A DNA stretch of 21,436 nucleotides from an uncultured Eggerthella sp. (GCA_900542265.1 UQML01000032.1:1-21436); one strand, 5' to 3'; counted from the first letter of the stretch, positions 6,311-15,123 are shown. The notes: a model not told the origin generated them from the letters alone. Numbers and translations: made by a program.

Positions 6311-8184
6311 GAGAGCAAGTCCTCCCATGATGAGAGTCTATTAAGCTCTTGCGAAAAGTGATCTATCACATAGGATTCCATCTCCTGATACTCTTCAGAT
6401 TCAGGAGCTTGATAGTTTGAAAGGCGAAGCAAAATGTCTTCGGTATGCACAGCAATGAAACGATTAGCTTCGAGCGATTTGCGATAGGCCTCATCGACCG
6501 ATTCTCCCACGACGTAGTTAATGTCATAGCGCGAAAGATAGCGCGAATAACGCACGAGTTTCTCTACATCAAGCCCACGCATAGAAGGATGCTCTTCTTG
6601 AGCAGCACGCCAAAGCGCTTTACGCTCTTCTTCATCGGGCAAATCAATAACAACATGCTCGTAGGTAGAAATCAAATCCGAGAAAAATGGATCAATAGCT
6701 TGTGGATCTCGCGCAGAAATAAATACCGTAACATCAGGAGACTCAAGTGCCATAGCAACAAGCATCATAGCTTCACGCGCCCCGCGAGAAACCTGAGCTT
6801 GCATAAAGCCGCTCATATCGTCAAAATTTGGCTCAAAATCAGGCATCTCCCACAAATCAAGATCTTCTAAAATCAAGACTGCTGGCGCCTCAAATCCATT
6901 CTTTACCACATTATTGATACGTGTTTTAAAATCAGACGATGCCATAACAACAAGTACTGATTGGCCAAGCGCGTTTCTATCCATGCGCATACGCAGCGCA
7001 GGAGTCTGCATTTCAGATACCGTTGAAACCATAAAGAAGCTAATGTCTTCACGCGCATCTCCACTAAAGAGCACGGTACCAAGTGCAGGGGGCTTGGTAA
7101 CACCATGACGCTGATTTAAAAATGCAACAAAATCCTGGAACTGCGGATCATTATTCTTACCAATTCCCAAACGCCCCATAGTCTCAATAGCATGATCATA
7201 TCCAACAATATTGGAGAAATTAACACGAGGGGCTTGCGGAGTCTGGTCTTTTGGTGCCAATCCGGCCGCTTGTGCTAATGCCTGCGCATCAATCTCAACT
7301 GGCGTAATTCCAAGGGAAGAGAGCATCTCAAGCGGGTTAATGTTTGCAGCGCTGGCAGCGGCACCTGTCCCAGCAGTGCCGGCACCTGCATTGGCACTCG
7401 CATTAACACCTGTAGCGGCACCTGTCCCAGCAGCACCCTCGGTGGCTTTGGCTACCATGTCCTCAAGTAAACTTTGAGCAATATTTGCCATGTTTTCAGC
7501 AGAACTCAACGCCTCTGACAAAGAGCGATCAGACGACGGTGTTTTGGCGTGTTCTTTCGATGAAGAAGAACCATTGACATCTTCTGTGGATCCAATTTCA
7601 TGAGCCTCAACGAGATCAACCTCATCGTCTAAAGGAGAAGCGGTTGCAAAAGCTGCAGGGGTTGTAGAGGTTGTAGAAGAAGATTGATGAGCAGAGTGCG
7701 CAGCGGGCGTTGATGAAACAGAACCAGATCCATCAACTCCATCAAAGGAGAATAAGACCTCAGGACCTATCGCTTCCCCAAAAAATGTTCCGTCCGCCAT
7801 CATGTCTGCCATTTCCTCAATAGCATCACGAGGCAAACCAAACTCTTCAAGCTTATCAAAAGCAAGGCGCTGGAGTTCTTCTGCGCGATTTTCTGTTTGG
7901 TCGTCAGTCCAATAAGGCTCAAGTTTTTCAAAAATATATTCAGCAAGCGAGCGTTGACGTGTTGTGATGGCAAGACCCCAAGCGCGATCCATACCTTCTA
8001 ATACTGCTTGACTAGGAACAAGTGATTCTTGCAATGAACGCTCAAAAGCAGCCATATAAAGATGGATGCTTAAAAGAAAGTCACCGGCATCAGCTGCGGC
8101 AGCCGCACGTCGCAAATACGCTGAACTTGAATTAGATGCATTATCTGAAAGAGAGTTATTTGAAAAATCGGCATTATTTTCCAT
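6307..8184 (-). CDS. large protein with TPR-like N-terminus and degenerate AAA+ domain, function unknown
   Basis: I do not recognise a named family. The ATG at 8184 is chosen because AAGGAGG lies 8 nt upstream; an in-frame GTG at 8193 overlaps that site. In the 625 residues, about 20-130 is helical and alanine-rich, like TPR repeats. About 150-310 is a Ser/Thr/Ala/Gly-rich linker, acidic in part. About 325-590 has an AAA+ layout: a hydrophobic strand before SGDAREDISFF where the P-loop should be, a Walker B-like VLILEDLD, a sensor-1-like VFISARDP, and a helical lid-like end. The P-loop lacks GKT/S, so ATP binding is doubtful. It overlaps the mutY-like gene by 4 nt (ATGA), so the two are translationally coupled. 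There is no signal peptide and no membrane helix, so it is probably a cytosolic scaffold or remodelling protein. Confidence 0.75.
   Translation of the reverse strand: MENNADFSNNSLSDNASNSSSAYLRRAAAAADAGDFLLSIHLYMAAFERSLQESLVPSQAVLEGMDRAWGLAITTRQRSLAEYIFEKLEPYWTDDQTENRAEELQRLAFDKLEEFGLPRDAIEEMADMMADGTFFGEAIGPEVLFSFDGVDGSGSVSSTPAAHSAHQSSSTTSTTPAAFATASPLDDEVDLVEAHEIGSTEDVNGSSSSKEHAKTPSSDRSLSEALSSAENMANIAQSLLEDMVAKATEGAAGTGAATGVNASANAGAGTAGTGAAASAANINPLEMLSSLGITPVEIDAQALAQAAGLAPKDQTPQAPRVNFSNIVGYDHAIETMGRLGIGKNNDPQFQDFVAFLNQRHGVTKPPALGTVLFSGDAREDISFFMVSTVSEMQTPALRMRMDRNALGQSVLVVMASSDFKTRINNVVKNGFEAPAVLILEDLDLWEMPDFEPNFDDMSGFMQAQVSRGAREAMMLVAMALESPDVTVFISARDPQAIDPFFSDLISTYEHVVIDLPDEEERKALWRAAQEEHPSMRGLDVEKLVRYSRYLSRYDINYVVGESVDEAYRKSLEANRFIAVHTEDILLRLSNYQAPESEEYQEMESYVIDHFSQELNRLSSWEDLLS
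7357..7433. repeat. 20-bp direct repeat in the linker of the AAA+-like gene
   Basis: A 20-bp sequence (AGCGGCACCTGTCCCAGCAG) occurs at 7357-7376 and again, identical, at 7414-7433. The offset is 57 bp, or 19 codons, in frame. It encodes Gly/Thr/Ala-rich linker (about residues 252-277). Such repeats can expand or contract without shifting the frame. Confidence 0.8.
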
Positions 8185-8249
8185 GTACGGCACCTCCTTT
8201 AAAGGGATGGCTTGTCAATTTATTAGCCCCACATTGTAGAGCAAAATTG

Positions 8250-8266
8250 TGTGCAAGATATGCACA
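8250..8266 (-). terminator. weak hairpin after the HAD gene
   Basis: TGTGCA and TGCACA pair around a 5-nt loop, followed on the minus strand by CAATTTTG. The stem is short and the T tract poor, so it may at most reduce read-through into the AAA+-like gene. The gap 8185-8282 could also hold a promoter (TTGCTC, 16 nt, TAAATT on the minus strand). Confidence 0.25.
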
Positions 8267-8282
8267 ACTTAACTGGTGCGAC

Positions 8283-8978
8283 TTAATTACGTACAGAATG
8301 CCAGTCAAGGATAGTCCATCCCCGTTCACGGGCAACACGGGCAAGAGGTCTATCAGGCGTAACAGCAACCGGGACGCGCGCAGCTTCAAGCAACGGTAAG
8401 TCAGAGTGGTGATCACCGTAAGCATACGCGAGCTCCCACTTGCCTTTACCGTATTTAGTATCCCCATAGTTTTGAACAAGGCGCAGTTTTTCTGCCCCCT
8501 CAACAGGTTTGCCATCAACTTGACGGGTATAACATCCGTTTGCGTCCACTTTCATGCGCGTTGAAAACTCGCCATCATAGGCATGCTCTTCCATTGCCGT
8601 CAAGATAATAGGCTCAAACGAAGCTGAAACTACCAGTACTTCTCGTCCTTGTTCATGATGAAAGGCAATGGCGCGATCAGCATCAGGACGAAAACGTTTA
8701 GCAATCTTTTTGTGATAAAACTCACGTAAAAATGCATCAACCACCGTTTTAGGTTTGCCATCAAACGCAGAAAAAACTTGAGAGCGTACCCAAGCTTCAT
8801 TTTGAGGAAGCTGCATTTTATAAGCAACTGCCCACGCCACAATTTTACTTGCAATTTTTGGCTTCAAGAGACGTTTAGCCATTAATGTACGCACGAGAAT
8901 AACAGGTGAATTTCCAGAGATAGAAGTCCCATCAAAATCAAAAACAGCTAGTTCAACTTTTTTATCGGTCGGGCTCAT
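8283..8978 (-). CDS. HAD-superfamily (subfamily IB) phosphatase
   Basis: A cytosolic phosphoaspartate-type hydrolase of the HAD-IB (SerB-like) group; the substrate is not known. The 231 residues contain motif I DFDGTS (nucleophile D14, acid D16), motif II VVSAS (S118 or S120), the lysine K164 in GAEKLRLV, and motif III GDHHSDLPLL (D189, D193). The cap lies between motifs I and II and is helical, as in subfamily IB. These proteins include phosphoserine phosphatases and lipid- or sugar-phosphate phosphatases; SerB-specific cap residues could not be confirmed. The ATG abuts the TAG of the exporter gene (TAGATG), with GGAAGAG in the end of that gene as ribosome binding site. It is therefore co-transcribed and probably translationally coupled with the exporter. 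Confidence 0.85.
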   Translation of the reverse strand: MSPTDKKVELAVFDFDGTSISGNSPVILVRTLMAKRLLKPKIASKIVAWAVAYKMQLPQNEAWVRSQVFSAFDGKPKTVVDAFLREFYHKKIAKRFRPDADRAIAFHHEQGREVLVVSASFEPIILTAMEEHAYDGEFSTRMKVDANGCYTRQVDGKPVEGAEKLRLVQNYGDTKYGKGKWELAYAYGDHHSDLPLLEAARVPVAVTPDRPLARVARERGWTILDWHSVRN

Positions 8979-10823
8979 CTACTCTTCCATTTCATCAATA
9001 CAATCAACAAATTGAGAATTATACAACTCTGCATAAAACCCATCGAGCGCTAAAAGCTCCTCATGAGTGCCGCTCTCTACTATATCACCATGTGAAAGCA
9101 CCAGAATTGAATCAGCCTCTTTAATGGTTGAAAGCCTATGCGCAATTACAAAACTGGTACGCTCTAACGTAGATTCTCGCATGGCTTTTTGCACCAAAAG
9201 TTCTGTATGAGTATCAATCGATGAGGTTGCTTCGTCAAGGATAAGAATTGCAGGATCAGAGAGCAAGGCGCGCGCAATCGTGATGAGTTGCTTTTGTCCT
9301 TGTGAGATATTGGTGCCCTCCTCATTGACCTGTGTATCATACCCTGATGAAAGCGTGCGAATAAAGTGGTCTGCATGAGCTTGTTTTGCAGCAGCTACTA
9401 TTTCTTCATCTGTTGCATCAGGTTTTCCATAAGCAATGTTGTCGCGAATGGTGCCTGAAAAAAGCCAAGTATCCTGCAAAACCATGCCAAAGTTTTGGCG
9501 CACATTATTACGGGTTGCAAGCACAGTATTGTAGCCATCAATAGCGATGGATCCTGCATTAATGTCATAAAAGCGCATCAGGAGATTAACTAAGGTGGTC
9601 TTGCCCGCTCCGGTTGGTCCCACAATTGCAATCATCTCACCTGGTTTAACATTGAGCGAGAAATCTTTGATTACGGGAATGTTTGGATCATAGCCAAACT
9701 GCACATGATCAAAGGTAACCTTCCCCTTACAGGGGTGCGGAATAACAATCTCAGTCTTGGGATCCACTGGCTCCATCTCAGGTGCATCCAAGAGTTCAAA
9801 CACACGCTCAGATGCAGCTAACGTTGCCTGAATTGTGTTAGCAATACCAGCAATTTGAACGATGGGTTGCGTGAACTGGCGCATATATTGCACAAAAGCC
9901 TGAATCTGACCTACCGTAGCAATCTGACCATGGATGTAGAGAATAGCGCCAATCACACATACTAAAACATAGCCAAAGTTTCCAATAAAGCCCATTACGG
10001 GACGGATAACTCCTGAGAGAAACTGCGCGCGCCATGCATGATTAAAGTAGTCATTATTGCGCGCCTCAAACTCATCGATCGCTTTATCTTCGTAGGCAAA
10101 AGATTTGACTACCGTGTAGCCACCATACATCTCTTCAATGTGCGCATTCAGCTTGCCTAATGATTTTTGCTGAGCCCGGAAATACTTTTGAGATTTTTTG
10201 GCAATACCAATGGTGCAAACAAGAGACAAGGGCAAGGTAATAAACGCAACCAGCGTAAGTACCCAAGAAATTGAGAACATAAAAATCACGACAGAAACAA
10301 GAGTAACAACCGCTGTCACAATTTGAACAAGCGTCTCTTGCAACGTCGACGAAATAAGATCTACATCGTTAGTAACACGCGACAAAATCTCACCCTTGGG
10401 CTTACCGTCATAAAAAGATAAAGGTACACGATCAAGCTTTTCCTTCATATCTTGTCGCAAGCCAAAGATCACGTTTTGCGTTACCCGCGCCATAATGAAC
10501 TGACAAATAAATGAGCATAAAGAATTGCCTGCATAAAGCGCAATCAACGTAAGCAAAATGACCTGAAGTGCACCCCAATTGAGCCCACCAGCCCCTTGTT
10601 GAATACGCGTAAATGCTTCATATACCTCTGTTGTTGCTTGCCCTAACACAAGGGGAGCAATCGTGTTAAGTAACGTGCCAACGCAAGCAAAGATAAACAC
10701 AGCTATCAGCAAAAAACGTGAAGGTCCCAAGCGCTTCACCAAACGAATCAACGTCTTTTTGCCCTCTTTAGGCTTTTCTTTTGACCCTGCGCCATGCGGT
10801 CCATGTGGTCCATGAGGTGGCAT
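8979..10823 (-). CDS. heterodimeric ABC exporter, half-transporter with consensus Walker B
   Basis: This is a membrane domain fused to an ATPase (TMD-NBD), 614 residues, the second gene of an exporter pair. Six helices span about 35-335. The NBD has Walker A GPTGAGKT (402-409), the signature ISQGQ (506-510, non-canonical), Walker B ILILDEA with catalytic E531, and the switch histidine H562. In TM287/288- or LmrCD-type pairs this subunit supplies the intact Walker motifs to the consensus site, while its altered signature faces the partner's degenerate site. The N-terminus is an unusual Pro-His-Gly run (PHGPHGPHG) before a basic stretch, perhaps metal-binding or simply repeat slippage. The start ATG abuts the TAA of the upstream partner (TAAATG), with GGGGGAGG as ribosome binding site. 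The substrate is unknown: multidrug, lipid or peptide. Confidence 0.9.
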   Translation of the reverse strand: MPPHGPHGPHGAGSKEKPKEGKKTLIRLVKRLGPSRFLLIAVFIFACVGTLLNTIAPLVLGQATTEVYEAFTRIQQGAGGLNWGALQVILLTLIALYAGNSLCSFICQFIMARVTQNVIFGLRQDMKEKLDRVPLSFYDGKPKGEILSRVTNDVDLISSTLQETLVQIVTAVVTLVSVVIFMFSISWVLTLVAFITLPLSLVCTIGIAKKSQKYFRAQQKSLGKLNAHIEEMYGGYTVVKSFAYEDKAIDEFEARNNDYFNHAWRAQFLSGVIRPVMGFIGNFGYVLVCVIGAILYIHGQIATVGQIQAFVQYMRQFTQPIVQIAGIANTIQATLAASERVFELLDAPEMEPVDPKTEIVIPHPCKGKVTFDHVQFGYDPNIPVIKDFSLNVKPGEMIAIVGPTGAGKTTLVNLLMRFYDINAGSIAIDGYNTVLATRNNVRQNFGMVLQDTWLFSGTIRDNIAYGKPDATDEEIVAAAKQAHADHFIRTLSSGYDTQVNEEGTNISQGQKQLITIARALLSDPAILILDEATSSIDTHTELLVQKAMRESTLERTSFVIAHRLSTIKEADSILVLSHGDIVESGTHEELLALDGFYAELYNSQFVDCIDEMEE

Positions 10824-12683
10824 TTACGCTTCACCTCCCCCATGTGCTGGCTGGCAGTCAGACTCACTCGTTGCGACAGACCCATCGGCAATAACCCCAT
10901 CGGCAATAACCCCATCAGCGACATTACCTGATAATTCATCTTCAGATAATTGCGATAGGGCTAAATCGCGATACGTCTCATTAGCCAAGAATAGTTCATC
11001 ATGCGTTCCTTGTGCCTCTAGCGACCCTTCTCCATCAAGCAAAATGACCTTGTCAGCATCAAGACCAACACTTACTCGCTGAGACACAATAAAGACGCAC
11101 GCATCCGCAAGTTTTTCTTTGATGCCATGGCGAACAAGCGCATCTGTTTTAAAATCAAGTGCGGAAAATGAATCATCAAAAATGTAGAGATCGGCAGGCT
11201 TAAGTAAGGCGCGCGCAATTGCTAAACGCTGCCGCTGACCACCGGAGAGGTTCTGGCCACCTTGCGTAATACGATACGCAAGCCCTTCTTCATGTTCAGA
11301 AACAAACTCAGCCGCTTGGGCAATACGGAGTGCTTCCCAAATCTCTTCATCAGTCGCACTCTCATTACCAATACGCATATTTTCCGCAATGGTGCCCGAG
11401 AAAAGCACCGATTGTTGCGGAACATAGGCAATGCGACGACGAATGTCAGTCTGCGAAAGTTCACGCATGTTGATGCCGTTAAATAACACAGCACCCTGCA
11501 CAGGATCAAGCAAGCGCAACATCAACTGCGTAATCACCGATTTACCGGAACCTGTTGGACCAAGAAGCACCGTAGTAGTCCGTGGCTTAAGCGTAAATGA
11601 GATACCCGATATACACGATGTCTGCGCCTCAGTAAAACAATACTCGACCTTATCAAACACCATAATAGGATAGTTATTGGTGGGATTATTTTGTATCAGA
11701 TTCTTGTTGACGATGGGAGCGTCGGGGTCTTTAATCTGAGAGGCTACCGAAAGTACCGCGGTAATGCGCTCAGATGCTGCCAAGGTTCGGGGCAAAATAG
11801 CAAAAATCATAGAGAGCATCATTAACGACATCAGTACAAGAGTCACGTATTGCACCAGCGCCATAATCTCGCCTGCTGAAAGGCGCCCTGCATCAATGGC
11901 ACCCGCGCCAAACCAATAAAGTGCCACAATGGTGAGATTGAGAACAAGCATTAAAAGCGGCATGACCGCGCCCATCAAACGCCCCACCTTGACGTAGGTC
12001 TCCGACAGATCACGGTTTACCCCACGAAAGCGCTTTTGCTCATAAGCTTCACGGTTATACGCACGCACAACGCGCACACCTGTTAAACCTTCCCGCATAA
12101 CGCGATTAACAGCATCAATACGTGCCTGCAAAGAGCGCAAAAGCGGCATACCAATCTTTAAGAAAATAACGACAATCACAATAATGACTGGAATTGCAAA
12201 GAAAATAATGCTCGCCATTTCTGCATTTGCCTGAAATGCCATAACACACGCACCAATAAACATAGCAGGAGTCATAACCGCCATAGTCATGAGCATCTGA
12301 GTAAAGCGCTCAACTTGCTGAACGTCATTAGTGTTGCGGGTAATTAAAGTTGATGTACCAAAATCATTAAATTCGATGAGCGAGTAGTGCTGTACCGCCT
12401 TAAAAAGCGCCGAGCGCATATCGCGTCCAAATCCCATTGCTGAGCGTGCGGCACAAAGCGCTGCAATAACGACACACGCAACAGACCCCAATGCCCACGC
12501 AAGCATTTGGATACCCAAGGTAATGACATACGTAAGATCTTGGTGATAGATACCCACATCAACGATGTTTGCCATAAGGGCGGGCAGTTGCAACTCAGCC
12601 AATACTTGCAAGAAGGTAAAAACACAAGCAAGCATAACGAGCAATGCATAAGGCTTTAAGTATTTCCTAAACAGATATAACAT
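10824..12683 (-). CDS. heterodimeric ABC exporter, half-transporter with degenerate Walker B
   Basis: The partner half of the exporter, 619 residues, TMD-NBD. Helices span roughly 12-300. The NBD has Walker A GPTGSGKS (375-382), the canonical signature LSGGQ (479-483), and Walker B LYIFDD, where D504 replaces the catalytic Glu. SQR at about 534-536 stands where AHR is expected, so the switch His is Gln (Q535). This is the known hallmark of the degenerate-site subunit in TM287/288-type exporters. The C-terminal ~35 residues are a repetitive tail with VIADG units. The start codon has no good ribosome binding site, but MLYLFRKYLKPY is a typical beginning and no alternative looks better. It is first in the operon, with a plausible promoter at 12734-12762. 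Confidence 0.9.
   Translation of the reverse strand: MLYLFRKYLKPYALLVMLACVFTFLQVLAELQLPALMANIVDVGIYHQDLTYVITLGIQMLAWALGSVACVVIAALCAARSAMGFGRDMRSALFKAVQHYSLIEFNDFGTSTLITRNTNDVQQVERFTQMLMTMAVMTPAMFIGACVMAFQANAEMASIIFFAIPVIIVIVVIFLKIGMPLLRSLQARIDAVNRVMREGLTGVRVVRAYNREAYEQKRFRGVNRDLSETYVKVGRLMGAVMPLLMLVLNLTIVALYWFGAGAIDAGRLSAGEIMALVQYVTLVLMSLMMLSMIFAILPRTLAASERITAVLSVASQIKDPDAPIVNKNLIQNNPTNNYPIMVFDKVEYCFTEAQTSCISGISFTLKPRTTTVLLGPTGSGKSVITQLMLRLLDPVQGAVLFNGINMRELSQTDIRRRIAYVPQQSVLFSGTIAENMRIGNESATDEEIWEALRIAQAAEFVSEHEEGLAYRITQGGQNLSGGQRQRLAIARALLKPADLYIFDDSFSALDFKTDALVRHGIKEKLADACVFIVSQRVSVGLDADKVILLDGEGSLEAQGTHDELFLANETYRDLALSQLSEDELSGNVADGVIADGVIADGSVATSESDCQPAHGGGEA
10881..10925. repeat. 15-bp tandem repeat coding VIADG units
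   Basis: Two identical copies of CCCATCGGCAATAAC (10881-10895, 10896-10910) are followed by a diverged third (10911-10925). On the minus strand each codes for five residues (VIADG-like) in the C-terminal tail of the exporter subunit. The unit length keeps the frame, so copy number may vary between strains. Confidence 0.85.
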
Positions 12684-12733
12684 CTGCGTTTAAGTCTAGC
12701 GCAGTACTCAATAACACTCGCAGCGTTTCGCCA

Positions 12734-12762
12734 AATGTAAGATTTGGTCTGTTCGTTTGCAA
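12734..12762 (-). promoter_or_regulatory. promoter of the ABC exporter operon with overlapping palindrome
   Basis: On the minus strand TTGCAA (12757-12762) and TACATT (12734-12739) are 17 nt apart, giving a leader of about 43 nt. An inverted repeat CCAAAT, 5 nt, ATTTGG (12731-12747) covers the -10, which would suit a repressor operator. The repressor is not identified and no regulator gene is adjacent. Confidence 0.5.
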
Positions 12763-12831
12763 CTTTTAAGACCTCTCTTTTTGTGCATATAACAAGATTT
12801 CAACATCCCTTCACAAGATTCATCGTCGAGC

Positions 12832-12860
12832 TTGTTTATTCAGATACAATACTCTACATT
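12832..12860 (+). promoter_or_regulatory. candidate promoter of the FbpABC-like operon
   Basis: TTGTTT (12832-12837) and TACATT (12855-12860) are separated by 17 nt and would give a leader of about 155 nt. A second option is the extended -10 TGTTATATT at 12990-12998, giving a very short leader. The spacer between the exporter and importer operons (12684-13022) contains no gene. I could not recognise a Fur or DtxR box in it. Confidence 0.4.
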
Positions 12861-13022
12861 ACGCTTCGACAATCGATATTTCTGTATATCTATGTTGGTT
12901 GTTGGCATGCTTGCGTGAAGTCATTCTGCATCTTTCTTCACATTATTTACACTGTGGGTAATTCTGCGCACACCCCTTTACCTTTCTATTGTTATATTCC
13001 TTTACCCAAAAAGGAGGCACTT

Positions 13023-14072
13023 GTGTTAAAGAAACTCTCTGTTGTACTTGCAGCAGCAGTCCTTGCGTTTGCTCTTGTCGGCTGCGGCAATAACGAGCCT
13101 GCAAAAGACAACACCGAAGACACCGTAGTAGTGTATTCAACCCATCCTGAAAAGTTACTCACCAAAGTAGCTGATGACTTCACCAATGAAACCGGCATCA
13201 AAGTTGAATTCATCAACCTTAAAGGCGAGCTCGCTGATCGCGTACTGAGTGAGAAAGACAATCCTCAAGCTGATGTTATGTATGGTGGGGATATTTCAGT
13301 CTATATGCAGCTCGCAGAGCAGGATTGTTTTACTAAATCTGAGCCATCATGGGCAAATGATCTTGATGATGCCTATAAATCTGCCGATGGGCTTTGGTAT
13401 GGCACCATCAAAACCCCTGTCATGATGTTCTACAATACGGACCTTTTAAACGAATCAGATGCACCTAAAGATTGGTCTGATCTCACCAACGCTGAATATG
13501 CAAACAAGATTGTTGCACGCGACTATATCTCATCATCGATGCGCTCAGCAGTGTGCAACCTCTATTACTACTATGAGAAACAAGGCGGAGAAGAAGCTGC
13601 TCAGAACTTCTTGAAAGGCTTAGACGCCAATATCAAGAACTACTACAACTCTGGCTCTATGATGTTTAAGGCAATTGGTAACGGCGAAGCAGCTCTTGGT
13701 ATTTCAACCATGAACGACATCATCGATAACCGCGATAATAACAGCATGCCTTTGCAATACATCAATGCAACCTCAGGTGATGTTATTGTTACCGATTGCG
13801 TTGCTGCTATTAACAAAGCCCCGCATCCTAACGCAGCCCAAAAATTCTTGGATTACGTAGGCTCGCAAGATGTCCAAGTTATGTTAGCTAATGATTTTAA
13901 CCGCATGCCTACTATGGCCGCTGCTTTGGCAGAGTCACCTGAATGGATGCAAGCAGACATCACTGCGCTTCCTGCCGACTGGAGCGTTATTGCTGAAAAC
14001 CAAAGCACCTGGTTAGATACCTGGCAAAACACCATTTACTCTCAAGACAAGACCGTAGAGTCGAGTAAGTAG
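13023..14072 (+). CDS. ABC importer substrate-binding lipoprotein (Fe(III)-type, FbpA/AfuA-like)
   Basis: Captures the substrate outside the membrane for the importer encoded by the next two genes. The start is the GTG at 13023, with AAGGAGG 5 nt upstream; the frame stays open further upstream, but that extension is T-rich leader without a ribosome binding site. The 349 residues begin with a lipoprotein signal: KK, a hydrophobic stretch and the lipobox LVGC with C21. The mature part starts VVVYSTHPEKLL and resembles the extracellular solute-binding family of iron(III), 2-aminoethylphosphonate and hexose-phosphate importers. A tyrosine pair at the usual iron-binding place could not be confirmed; the YYYY run at about 173-176 may be structural. 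The ligand is open, with iron the default family label. Confidence 0.85.
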   Translation: MLKKLSVVLAAAVLAFALVGCGNNEPAKDNTEDTVVVYSTHPEKLLTKVADDFTNETGIKVEFINLKGELADRVLSEKDNPQADVMYGGDISVYMQLAEQDCFTKSEPSWANDLDDAYKSADGLWYGTIKTPVMMFYNTDLLNESDAPKDWSDLTNAEYANKIVARDYISSSMRSAVCNLYYYYEKQGGEEAAQNFLKGLDANIKNYYNSGSMMFKAIGNGEAALGISTMNDIIDNRDNNSMPLQYINATSGDVIVTDCVAAINKAPHPNAAQKFLDYVGSQDVQVMLANDFNRMPTMAAALAESPEWMQADITALPADWSVIAENQSTWLDTWQNTIYSQDKTVESSK

Positions 14073-14100
14073 AGTCAAACAAATAAAGTTAGGCATACCC

Positions 14101-15123
14101 ATGGCTCATATCGCATTACAAGAAATCTCTGCTTCCTATGGTTCTCATGAAGTGATCCATCATATCTCTTTTGATATTGCCGATGGGAATCTTCATACCC
14201 TTCTTGGTCCATCCGGATGCGGCAAATCAACGACGCTGCGTCTCATCGCAGGATTTCTCGCTCCTGATTCAGGTACCATTTTGCTGAATGGACGCGATAT
14301 CACCCATCTTCCACCAGAGAAGCGAGCCATGGGTATTGTCTTTCAAAACTACGCACTCTTCCCCAACATGAGCGTGGCGCAAAATGTGGCTTACGGGCTT
14401 AAAGTTGATCGTAGACCCAAGGCAGAAATTACCAAAATCGTTGATCAGTATCTCGAGATCACCGGTCTTGGAGATTTTGCTAACAGAAACGTCATGGAGC
14501 TGTCCGGCGGACAACAACAACGTGTCGCCATTGCACGCGCCCTTGCTCCTGCGCCGCAAGTACTTTTACTTGATGAACCCATGGCAAACCTTGATGCAGA
14601 ATTGCGTGAGCGCATGCGTGATGAAATCAGACGCATCCAACACCAAGTAGGCGTTACCACTCTTTTCATTACTCATGATCAACAAGAAGCGCTTGCTCTT
14701 TCTGACACTATCTCGGTCATGCATGAAGGAACCATTGTTCAAACTGGCAGTCCCCATGATATTTATGAAGACCCTATCAATGACTATGTTGCTCACTTCA
14801 TGGGCAAGATAAACACTTTTACTACACCAGAGGGCACACCCTTATATGCGCGTCCTGAAACATTAACCCTCACCGCAGAGCCTACCAACAACACGCTTAC
14901 CCGCGCTCAAATCACGAGCAAGCGCTATCTGGGCTTTGCAACCGAATACCTCCTTGTTGATAGCGCACACCATAACGCATCCGCAAGTATGCACATAGAT
15001 CTCCCCTCATCGGCAGATTATCTCGTGCTTGAACTCAATAACGCCACCAACACACTCTTTTCAGTAGACGATGTGGTGTACATAAACCGCCTTGTTGCCC
15101 CAACCGACACATGCGTGCAGTAA
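14101..15123 (+). CDS. ABC importer ATP-binding protein (FbpC/PotA-like)
   Basis: The ATPase that powers the importer, on the inner face of the membrane. In 340 residues it shows Walker A GPSGCGKS (36-43), the Q-loop at Q82, the signature LSGGQ (134-138), Walker B VLLLDE (154-159) and the switch histidine H192. After about residue 235 a C-terminal extension with FMGKINTF and a short beta-rich part resembles the TOBE-like domain of FbpC/PotA/MalK proteins, but it is short. It begins 28 nt after the lipoprotein gene, with a weak ribosome binding site (AAAGTTAGG). It overlaps the permease gene by 13 nt if the permease starts at 15111. Confidence 0.92.
   Translation: MAHIALQEISASYGSHEVIHHISFDIADGNLHTLLGPSGCGKSTTLRLIAGFLAPDSGTILLNGRDITHLPPEKRAMGIVFQNYALFPNMSVAQNVAYGLKVDRRPKAEITKIVDQYLEITGLGDFANRNVMELSGGQQQRVAIARALAPAPQVLLLDEPMANLDAELRERMRDEIRRIQHQVGVTTLFITHDQQEALALSDTISVMHEGTIVQTGSPHDIYEDPINDYVAHFMGKINTFTTPEGTPLYARPETLTLTAEPTNNTLTRAQITSKRYLGFATEYLLVDSAHHNASASMHIDLPSSADYLVLELNNATNTLFSVDDVVYINRLVAPTDTCVQ

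Noticed and set aside
12744..13022. 93-residue N-terminal extension of the binding lipoprotein
   Set aside because: It would bury the lipoprotein signal peptide; AAGGAGG is placed exactly for the GTG at 13023.
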